Source: Ulota crispa (taxonomy: Eukaryota > Streptophyta > Bryopsida > Orthotrichales > Orthotrichaceae). From it: a stretch of DNA of 64,000 nt. The position numbers and the translations under genes were made by a program. The notes below the pieces were generated by a model. It was not told the DNA's origin, ran no database searches, and saw only the letters and a program-made list of their open reading frames with translations. Every line of letters begins with the position of its first letter. The stretch's first letter is position 1. Location of the stretch: NCBI GenBank assembly GCA_963920765.1, contig OY987243.1:12338001-12402000 (forward strand), written 5' to 3'. Shown in pieces: positions 11,425-23,400 of this stretch.

Positions 11425-14400
11425 TCACTTCATGATCTTACAAGATTGAATTGAACGCCATCCAATTTGGTTGAGGTCATTGTTGAAGATGAATATGTGA
11501 CCTTTCATGAGTTCCGCTGTAATTACACCATATAAACAACCCAAGCTGTTAAACTTTGGGACCCAAATGTTATTTGATTTTATTTACATGATTGAGTCCA
11601 TAAAGCACCAAATTCATGATTTGTTGGTAAAAATTTGAGAAAACTACATGGATACCTCATACCCCTGAAGTTTGCAATATTTACATAGATACTCTTGCTT
11701 TTTCAGAAATTACACAATTACTATTGGACCAAAATTTTCAAGCGTTTGTTTTGTTGTGCATGTTAGTACCCTTTTTCCATTGTTGGCACGTTGCTTCTTT
11801 TTTGTTTCATTACGTTCCCTTCTTCAACATTGGTCATGAAGGCACTATGAGCACAACAAATAAATGCTTGAAAATTATGGTCCAAGAATGTTTGTGCAAT
11901 TTCTGAAAAACAAGGATATCTATGTAAATATTGCAAACTTTAAGGGTATCCATGCAATTTTTCCTAAAAAATCAATTAAATCTACATGAATAACTATTAC
12001 TTGCTATAACCATATATGTGTATATATATATATAGTGTTGGCCATGCCTTTAATCTACAAAACCCTTGTTTCAACTAATGGTGTAAAGCATTCACAATAT
12101 TTATCTTTTTAACGTTTATTATATTGTAAATTAAAACTATCAACTTCGATGAGATATTGTTAACTCCACACCTCCTATATTGCCATAATCGAATCCTACT
12201 TCCTCGAGCATGTTGAAACAAGTTCTTTGTACTGTAGAACCCTGCAGCATGAGCAAGTTTTTATTGCATTAGAAAATATTTCCAGTGTATCAGAATCCAT
12301 TTTTTGTGTGTGTTTAGAATCAAGATTTTAATTGGAGGTTCAAAAATCGATTTGTTGCAAATTCTTTGTATGCTTTGAATAACTATCCCAAATTTTTGTA
12401 GAAAAAGGAAAATAAGTCAATACTCTAAGTCATGTTAATCAACAAACAAGGCAATAAAAAGAGCCGTTCTGTGTTTGCTCTATAAAATGGAAGTTTGGAC
12501 ATCACATTCTTAAGACGGAAGGTTGATATTTTATACGCACTCCGGAAGTGATGTAGTACTGTGGCTTGATGACCATGTCGGATGTGGTACCGTCATTGGC
12601 AAGAGAGTTGAATTTAAAAACAAGGTCTCCAAACTCACTCATTGGAATATTTTGCCTTCACATCACCACAGTTCTTCCAATTCAAAATAATCCACGTTTG
12701 CCTAATCAACTATCCAAAGTTCAAATGTAATAAACCAAAAACTGTTACGGTTTGCAAAAACATTGGGAGATGCTTGTAAAAAAATATGCAGATATGCCCA
12801 ACTTAAAAAGCAAGAGAAAATTAAAGAAAAAATATATGCAAAATATAGGGAAGTGTTGATGTGTCGAGGGACACAAAAATTTCATGATTGCATGAATAGT
12901 CAGTAACCAGTTAAATGTGTCACAAACATATATAAAAATCTTTATAAAAATTTAGTATAAGTTGTAGGTATGTTTCTTCCTTTTTATTCTACATCAACAT
13001 TGTGTTGCTTGTCATTTGAACAATTATTATTAAAAAATGGGACTTGAATAAACAATATTATGTTGACTAAGACATTGTAATTTAGACAATTTGAACAAAG
13101 TTGTGTTGGTTGGGACCACTTGATTAGGACCCTATTTTTCTCATTGCTGAGAAATGAGACTTGAGTTATTTTGAACAGGACGTTGAAATTTGGACAATTT
13201 GAACAAAGCTATGTTGATTAGAACCACTTGGTTAGGACCCTATTTTTTGCTAGTATCTTAAAGACGGAGGCGGTTTAAAGGAGAATTCACTTGCTTTAGT
13301 GAAAAAGCAATTGGTGTATACATTACTTAAAAAGATTGTAAGCAATAATTTATGACAGAAAAAAATGAGATACAAAGAATTGTTTGTGGAGTAACATATG
13401 AAATAAGGGTCAAAAATAAAACTCACCCTTTATTTGACCAGCACGTTCTTTGTTCATTTTTCACGAACTCGTCTGAATCTTTTGTTATTTGATATCCCTT
13501 GGATTGAGCTTCGTTATTCAGCTGCATTCTACATGTTTAATTGACACTAATTGAGAATCCACAACTAGAACATGGCACCATACAATCTTTACATTTGCAA
13601 CTTTATCAGGGCTTGGAAAATAGAATACCATATACAGGTACTTATGGACTTTCCAAAATCCATAAACATTAATCCAAAATCAATTTGATTAGTAAAGCAT
13701 TGAAAAGATGCTTACAACACATTTGGACAAAATATTCAAATGAGAAGATACATGCAAAACATTAAGAGATCTTTAGGTTTAGCACAATTAACAAATTATG
13801 AATTGTTCATATAATCATGAGATTTCTATTTTTGAGAAAGTTTAAGATTTCTCAATGTTTTGTATAATTGTTTCCCAATGTTTTGTTTATCTTTTAGTTT
13901 GAAAGTATCTCTCAAGGTTTTGCAAGTACCTTCCGATGTTTGACAAACCGAAGTAGTTTTAGGTATTTACTTACGAGTTTTTGACAACTCAATAAAACAA
14001 GTGTGCCTTGTCACAGCTTTGTGCAATCTCGCATGCTCTTTTTTTTCTCTGTTTTTGCTATATGTTTTGTTCAACCTATTCATCTCTTTGCTTCCGTTTT
14101 CACCCTCCTTTTTCTTCTCCCTCCAAGAGGATGCAAGCTAAGGGTGACTACTATGTGTGTCACAAGGGCAAAAATGAAGGGTTTTCTTAGCAAATGGATC
14201 TAGTTTCATTGAAAAATGAAGTTTTTAAGAGAGAAAGGACTCATATTTTGAAAGTAGACTTGTTGATGATCCAATTTCCACCAAAATAAAATATACATCT
14301 CTAATGTGATAAGAGAAAAGAACTTTTGAACATAGCTCCTAAAATTGTCAAAGTGTTTTTTCTTGCTAAAAAGGACTCTTGAACTAATATGTACTCATAA

Positions 14401-17400
14401 TATGCGCACAATATTTTGGCATTATCATTGGAGGATTGGGATGAGTACATTTTGGAATAAAATTTCAATGAATGTAATTTATCTTTTGGAGAAAAGGACT
14501 TTTACGTGCTTCTGAATGACTTAATTTTTTGGGGATTGATTTCTCTAAGTTAAATCATTTCTTTTAGTTTTTTTCTTTACTTAAGTATCTTAGAATGGTA
14601 TATACTAGGGTGGTCAACCTTTGGAATTTGGAACTCTCATTAAGAAAAAGGAGAATTTTCATTGAGAACACAAAAATACTTCGTTTTGTACTAAAAAAAG
14701 GACTTTCTTTTTGCCAGAAATGGTCACCCTTAGCTTGCATATGCCCCTCCCTTCAAATTTCTGGTGACTTTTCACTCTTTGTTTTCCCTACCTTTCCTCT
14801 CCTCCCCCTCTCTAATAAAGACGTAGAATTTCCAGTGACAATCTACACCTTATAAAATAGATGATACATAGATATTCAAAGACATGAAAAGTCCACAATT
14901 ATGTAAACAATCCACAATTAGTTATATCTACATATATAATAGAATGCGGTTTTAAATTGTGTCCGTGGTGGTCAATCATTTGGATGAAAACTTATATTGG
15001 AATTGTTTTTGTAGCTGAATTTTCTTAACAAAATTTTGTTTACCTAAAAAATTTGTAACATGCTAGCTTGGCAATGGCGAGAATGGATTGGACTAGGGAT
15101 TGGACTAGAGAGTCAAGCTAGGGATCAAACTGGAGAGTCGGGCTAAAAATCCAGGCTAGGGATTGGACTAGACGGTCAGGTTGGGGATTAGATCACTAGA
15201 AGAAAACTCTAGAAAATTGTGTTCCACTTAACAAAACCATATGAAGTTGATTGTGTTGAGTTCTCCCTTTCCACCGCAAAATTTTGCGTTGAAATGTGAA
15301 ATTTTGCGTTGGAAAGGGAGAACTCAACACAATCTACTTCATATGGTTTTGTTAAGTCGAATGCGATTTTCTAGAGTTTTCTTCTGGCGATTGGAGGGTC
15401 AAGCTCGAGATTAGACTAGAGGGTCATGCTGGGGATTAGACTGGAGGGTCAGGCTAGGGATTAGACTGGAGGGTCAAGCTAGGGATTAGACTGGAGGGTC
15501 AGGCTGGGGATTAGACTGGAGGGTCAGGCTGGGGATTAGACTAGAGGGTCAGGCTGGGGATTAAACTGGAGGGTCAGGCTGGGGATTAGACTGGAGGGTC
15601 AGGCTGGAGGCTAGACTGGAAGGTCTAGGTGGGGATTAGAGTAGAGGGTTGGGTTGAGGATGGGGGTATAGGGCATAGGAGTATGGACATATAGGAGTAT
15701 GGAGATAGGCACATGGAATATATGGGGCATGGGACAGCATGGGCATATGGAGGCATGGCATATGTAGGCATGGGCATATGGAGGAACGGGCATATGGAGG
15801 CATGGCATATGTAGGCATGGGCATATGGAGGAACGGGCATACGGAGGCATGGGGATAGGCATATGGGGGATCTATGGGGGTCTATGGGGGATACGGGGGC
15901 CATGGAGGGCCATGGGGGGGACACTAGGGGCTTGGGGGGCACGGGGGCAAGGGGGGCAGGGGGGACATGGGAGGACATGGGAGACATGGGAGACATGGGG
16001 AACATGGAGGACATGGGGAACATGGGGCCATGAGGGGTATGAGGATGCACATAGAATCCCATCATACTGACGGGTAGAAAGACTTGTATTTCATAACACA
16101 ATGTTTGCAGTCATACCAAAACTTCAAAATAAAGTGGAATCAACACATGTTATTATAAAATAATGAAAAATTCTACTACAAAGATGAGCATAGTTTGATA
16201 AAATTGAAATTAAAGAATAAAAAATATTAAGACATTTTGATGTTAAGGTATAACTCACAACTTGAACAATAATTTTGAATATTTTTTTGGTCAAGTAAGT
16301 AAGATCGCTTCCACTATCGAATCCCATTAGTACTCCTTCATTTGAAGTACTCTTATCCCCATTTTTCTTTGTCTTTTTTAAAGGAGGCTTTACGAGAGGA
16401 ATGATTACGGTTCGATATTGGATTGACCTCATTTTTGCATTATATATAGGTTCCGTTCCCCTATTCACACAAACCACTCCAATATATCAAAATACTATAT
16501 TTAAAGAACTTCAATGACTTGCCTATTTAACGACTTCAATGAACCAGAAATTCATAAAAACCATACAAAAATTCATCTATGTTTGTGCTTGAAATTTGCC
16601 ATGGATCCATTCAACATATGGAAATCAACAAAATTGATGGATGGAAAAGAAAAAATATGTGATCTCAACAAAATGGTTTTGCGTTGGGGTTATTAAAAAT
16701 CTAGATGTCATGTCATTCCAATTAAAATCATAAACTAAAAACATTACATAATAAACATGGGCAGACGTCAAATTTCCTTGCAATTACGTCAAGGATTATT
16801 TATATAATTGAAGTTGCAGAATTTTTTGGTACGTACTAGTGTTTTTGTTAAAAGAGCAATAAAAATCCATTTACAACCACTACAAAAAACAGTAGGTGTT
16901 GACAAACACTACTCCACTTCAATGCAAAGTTATAAAATATTTTAGTTGCTAATTGCCAACTCTTGTTCCAAGACTTTTCATAAACCTACAAGGAGTTGGC
17001 AAATGCAAACTCATTTAAATATCTAAAACCCTAGAATAAGAATAATTTAATGTTTTCAAAACTAAGCAAAAAGTTGCAAGCATGTCAAACACCATAGGTT
17101 GATCGTGTAATAGTTTTCCACAAACACTTTAATAAGTGTAAGTGGAAATAATCGGGAAATTATTTTTTGAAATTGAACTTTTTACATGGAAAAACAAAGG
17201 ATCGGAAAGATAATTAAAAAATATGAACTTAATATTTTCAAAAACAATGATTATTGGTTTAAGAAACAATGAACCTATAGTTCAACTACGGCAATGGTTT
17301 TCAGTATATGTATGTTATTTAAGGCTACAAAATCCTACAAAACAATTGGCTACAATAGTACCAAACAAAATTTTCACAACTAGCTCAAGTGGCCAAACAC

Positions 17401-20400
17401 ACTCTGTAAGCAAATTTAGATTCAACATTGCAAATACTCGATATTTGCAATTTTTTTGCAAGCCCAAAAGAAACATCATACATTTATTTTTGCTTAGGGC
17501 ATCCCCAATTCAGCAGGCATATTAGCCCCACCAATTGTGTTAGACAGGGTCTAAATGCGGCCCTCTTACAAAGCAGGGTCTTTTTCCAATCCACCATCTC
17601 CCAATGCACATACCTTACAACACTCACTAACCACAATTTTTTATTAGTTTATGTTTTTTTAAAGTGCTTATGTGTGGCTGATTCATGTCAAAAGTAAGGT
17701 AGGAGCACCCATAAGCGTCCATGTCCCCATAACCGTCACTTTTGAAATCTTGGAAAATTTGTGGAAGTGACTAGATGTAATGACAAGAATTTACAACATG
17801 TGAACATGAAACCTTGAAAGTAGTTATGAGTGCAATGGCAATTTGCTCTTTAAAAATTCATAACTTATTGTCAAAGTATCCAAATAATACATTTGAAAGT
17901 GAAAACTTGTAATTTCTATTCCTAATAGGATCCTATATTTTGCTAATTGTTTATTAATAGTCATCATGTTCAAAATCTTTAGTTTGATGTTTATAGATGC
18001 TCCTACCTTATCTAAAATTCTCTAAAATTGCGTGAGTGTCAGAGCTAGAGTGGTATGTAGGACTCTCCAAATAGTGAAAATTTGCAGGGGAGGGACTCTT
18101 ATGTGGGGAGCCTTGAAAAATGCAGTATGGTTTAACTGCTGCATTGGAGCCCATGTTTTTGCTCAAATCCGGTTTAAAGTCCTACACAAGCTTTTGCTTG
18201 CCTCTCTTACGGCTGCATTGGGGATGCCCTTAGACGCTTTGTAAACACTTTCTCACCTTTTTTTTGCAAGGATTTTGTATCACTAACATTTTAAAAACAT
18301 CATGTGTACTATTAAGGTAGGTAGCTTGAATTGTGTCCCCTTTCTTGAAAAGCATCCCATAGGTAGCTCAAGAATGGATATGAGGTGGTTTTTGAATGGA
18401 CCCTCTTTAATCATAAATGGAAAAGGTGTACCTACTGCAAGAGCCAACCATACTCCTTGATTTTACCTCATTTCTTTACAAGTTGCAGGGAAACTGCGGA
18501 TATTTAAGGGAGACCTAGAATTGCAAATAGGTGTCCATTGTACAAAACTTTGAAATTTCATTAACTATTCAATAATACTTCAAAAATTATGAAAAAAATT
18601 GTGTTACATTACATCCATTTCTCTTTGTTTGAAAATTAGACAAAAATCTTCTTATCTTAGAATGCCCACAAAAAGGTAAATTAGCCCTTAAAGTGTTGCT
18701 TTTCAAGCTACCTACCTTAATCGGCCTAAAGGCCAAAACAACATTTTTTTGGCAATAGAGCAATTTTGGGCAGCTCACTAATGGGGTTTTCATTACTTTT
18801 CTTTGAAATGTTCACACGTGATGTGCCCAAGGAGTAGCTTTAAGGTCCAACAATTGTCATAACTTTAGACTAAATGGTTCAAAAGTTAGTGCATGATTTG
18901 TAGTTTTCTTTGAACTCCAGATAGCTCAGGCAGCTCAAAAAACTTCTTTAGAATTGCACTTAACCCCTAAATGATTGTTGTCCCTTCGGGGGACAATTGG
19001 AATTTCAAGCATGTACCTATGGCTAAACTACTTTGTGTGATTTTTTGAAACTATTACGCAAGATGGGGAATTCAAAAATCTATGTGGGCATCTAATTTTT
19101 TCCTCATTTTGACATTTGACAAAGAAGTTATGCAAGAATTTTTGCTGCCCAAGGGACAGAGGGCAATCCGGGCAGCCCAAAAACTTCTTAAATTTTTGTT
19201 TTTTAAAAATAAAAATCTGAAATTGGTTCCTTAGATTTTTTAATATGTGGGAACCTTTGAATCATTCAATTTCAATATATAAGATGAAAGTTATGAGATG
19301 TTTTAGTTTGTGAGTGGTTATGGATCCTCTACACTAAAATAAATTTTGAAGTCCTTTGTTTTCCATAATTTCCAATATTTTGGAAAAAAGACTAAACCTA
19401 GGGAAGTAGATTGTTTATTACAACATTATAACTGTTGGGATTTGCATTTTTCATTTCCATAATTAAATTCTTAACAATTTAGTGATTTGACTCATTCTCT
19501 ACTTCTTCTTACTTATTGTTTTTCCTCATGTGTTGTATTGTTCCAGCTGATTGGAAAACTCTCCCACACATGCCTATCTTGGTCTTCTACATGGAAAAAA
19601 TAAACATCAACTTTGTGTAGCGCAAATTTTTTCATGTACCAAGTGGTCAAAGGCTTTTGAAATTTTACAAGGAGCAGGGGAAATATATATATATATATAT
19701 ATATATATCATTTCAGATGTAAATATCTCCCTCCTCTCCATCTAGAATGACCTGATTTTTTTCCCACAAGTACCTCTTTGTATAAGGCAAGATCCTAAGA
19801 TTGGATTTTCAAAAAAAATAAAAAAACCTACCTTCTTACTCATCCTCTAGAAGTGGCAAATTTTAGTGATTTTGACAGGAAAAGGGCTTGGTCCTTTAGG
19901 GGTTAAAAATAATTATCAAAACAGGTTCTTTGGATTTAATATATACACATGAGAAGCTTTGAATCATTCAATTTTGATTAGTGAGATGAAAGTTATGAGG
20001 AATTTTAGTTGACAAGTTGGTATGGAGTCTCAAAACCATACCTACCAGCAAACTAAAAATCCTCATAACTTTCATCTCATTAATCAAAATTGAATGATTC
20101 AAAGCTCCTCACATGTATATAAGTCTAAAGGACATTTTTTTATGTTTTTTTAAAGGTAAATTTGAAAGAAATTTTCTGAGTTGCCCGAATTGCCAAGAGT
20201 TCATAAAGAACTACAAATCATACAATAACTTGTGAACCATGTAGTCAAAAGTTATGATAAATGTTGGACCTTAAAACTACTGATGAAAATTCCAATTGTA
20301 GTGAGCTGCCCAAAATACTAATAAGGTTGCCCAAAAAAATGCTGTTTGGCCCTTTATGAGGTATTAATGAAACATTTGAAAAGGACTCACCGTACTTTTC

Positions 20401-23400
20401 TAGACAAGATTGCTTCTAAAAATTCCAAGTTTTGACATCAAGGGTTGGTTGGCTTTGTACCCGTCTTCCTTTGGAACTAGGATATTAGCTGTCCATTCTG
20501 CAGCTGTTGATTCGTATAAATTTCCAAATGAGAGAAATCCCACTGATGTTGGTAATTGAGGGCCTTGCCTGCCACGTAAGCCGTGACGCTCTGCGTCGAA
20601 GCAAATAGCAACAATATCTTTTGGAATATTCCCCAACATATTCATTTGGCGAAGCCAACTAGCTTTATGTGGACCTAAGCCTATCAATCCATCTGTAAGT
20701 TGAGTGGATTTGCCTTTTCCTTGAGTATTTTGGTCATTAACTTTATCCGCACACCTGCATATTCATTAAAAAAAATTAGCATTCAAAAATTCCATGCTTA
20801 ATAATTGATTTGATGACATAAGCTTTCCACTAATCAATATATGACACATTTAATTAGTTATGGACTATTCACGTCTACATTGTAGTGTGGGTTGTCACTC
20901 AATATTCAAATTCTCTTTTAACACAAGATATTTAGAATTCTCTATTACAAAGCATTGGGTGTCAAGCATTGGGTGGCAAGCATTGGGTGTTTGTTCATCA
21001 TCCAAATTTTGATGTCTTTTTGTCACCTAAAATTTAAAATACAAAAAGGGGGGAAGGGAGAGGAAAAGGTACGGAAAGGGGGAGTGAAAAGTTATGAGAA
21101 TTTTGAGGGGGAGGGAGAGGAAAAGGCAAAGAAAGGGAGGGTGAAATGTCATCACAAAAGTCTTTGAAATTAAGAGAGACATTGACACTAAAACACAACA
21201 CAAAGAAAGTGCAAGACATACTTGCAATTACAAACTTTCTATGTTCTCAAACATTGAAATTTTCTTTGTGTCTTGCACAAATAATCCCCAAATTTCTACA
21301 TGTCTTTTTATTAGGACATATTTCTCAAGATTTTGCAAATATCTTTTAATGGTTTGCAAACCAAACTAATTTTTAAATTGTTACTCATGAATTTTGAATA
21401 GTCACTATTTAGTCAAATGTGACATAATCATACCTGATGTGTGTGTGTTTTTTTTAATTAAACGGACTTGAACTATCACTATGGCTTAACAAGATAAATT
21501 GTTCATCCAAATTGAGTTTCAAAAAAACACAAAGAAAAATTGAGGGATTGTTGAAAGAAAAGTAGTTGTTATTAAGTAATGATATATTGTAGTGATTTTG
21601 AAATGTTGATAAAGACCACATGCATGGTTGAAATAACTCAAGAAAACTTGCAATATGCATGCACTCAAAACAAAAGATGATGAGTTTATCACGCCCATCA
21701 ATGAACCGTCCAATGAACATTTGTTTCTATTGCTAAATTTGAACTCTTTTTATTATCATTTTAAAATGATCATTCATGACTTCTCATTTTTTTGACATAT
21801 TAATGTCAAACATAGTGTCAAAATGGAGAGTATAATCAATAAAAGTGTCAAAATCAACACCCAAATTTTTCAAATTCTCCTTGAAGCAAATAATGAAATC
21901 AATTAACTTAAATTTTCACTTTAATTAATTATCCACCTTTAAACTCCAGAAACTGCTATTACACTACGGTAGTGAGAGACTAGCAAAAAATTGTTTGTTG
22001 TTACATTTTTTTAGATTAGTTTTGAGCAAAATTTTAATTCAAGTCATGATAAAACTTCCACGTAATTTGGGTAATTTATATGGATCTTTTTAAGCTTGAG
22101 TGAGAGTAATCAATACCAACATACCCAAATGCAACTTGGGCAAGTGATTTGGAACCATCATTAAGTTCAAAGCTCACGTCTGCAATGACGACGTGGCCCC
22201 TTACATCTAGACCATCACCAAATTCATGCTCAAACGAACATTTAAATTGATTCCTTTTGTCACATGGCAATTTAACGCCCTCTTGAAATGCCGAGCAAAG
22301 TTCCCCATTTCTACAATCCATGAAGCTCTTTGTTGTTGGCACAAATAGACCATTTGGTCCCTATATTGTAAATACCGACTTTTATTCAAGGGGATAATCT
22401 ACTTTTAAATATTAAATATAAGGCAATTTTTAACGATCTCTTAAACATAGTCTTTCAAAAGATATTTTATAAGAATATGAATTTTCTTTGTATTCAGATT
22501 TGCAATCAAACTAAATCATTAAAAATAGGAGCATTCTTGTACAACCATCTAATCTCAATTTTTTCTCACTTAGTTTTTCTTTATTTGTCATGGCAAATTG
22601 TATTGAAATTGTATTACTAAAAATATGTGATAGGCCAATTTAACCCAAACTAAAAACATATTTCCTCATACCTCCCATCTAACATTCAAGGAGAAATTTT
22701 GACTTCACAAGCTAAGTTCAAGCATTTCCCATTATCAACCACTTTATATTTCTCTATTTGTGTTGTAGTCTACTATAATTAGTGTTTTTTTTTTTTTTTT
22801 TTTTTGTAGATTTTGACTAGTTATTTGGCTAGTAGTTTTTAAATTCCCCAAACTTTTTTGAATTTTGCAACTTGTTGATAATGCACTAAATGCCTATTCT
22901 CCCCAAACATTGCTCCCATCTTGCCTCTAAACAAAGTTGTTGGTTTGGCATGTAAAGTTTCTTCTAGAAGATGTTACTAAGAGGGTTTTGTTGGGAGGGC
23001 ATCTTGATGGGATTTACAATTAGGGGTTTTATTGGTAGATTTTGCAATAAATTACCTTGTTGTGCAATGATGGTTTGGCAAAATATTGGCTAGAATTTTT
23101 GTCATTGATCCAATAATTTAAGAAGATTTTAAGAATTCGTATGTTCTAATATCAATTGGTTGCAAAAAAGCACACTTACCACTGAAGTTATTGGCCCCCT
23201 ACCTTTACACATGAGCCACGTGATGCCACTTCCGGTATCAATGTGCAAAAAATACTCCTTCAATTTTTTGCCATAGCCAATTGGAACCTTCACAAAGAAA
23301 GCTTGTCTGCATCAACAACTATAGTTTACAAATTGTAATTATTTAAAAAAAAAAAAAACATTAATTTTAGCATCTAAATTCATCAAATATGATATATCAA

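Noticed and set aside
15611-16101. Overlapping Pro/Met/Ser-rich and Gly/Trp-rich open frames
   Set aside because: Low-complexity readings of the G-rich simple repeat on both strands, inside an intron.
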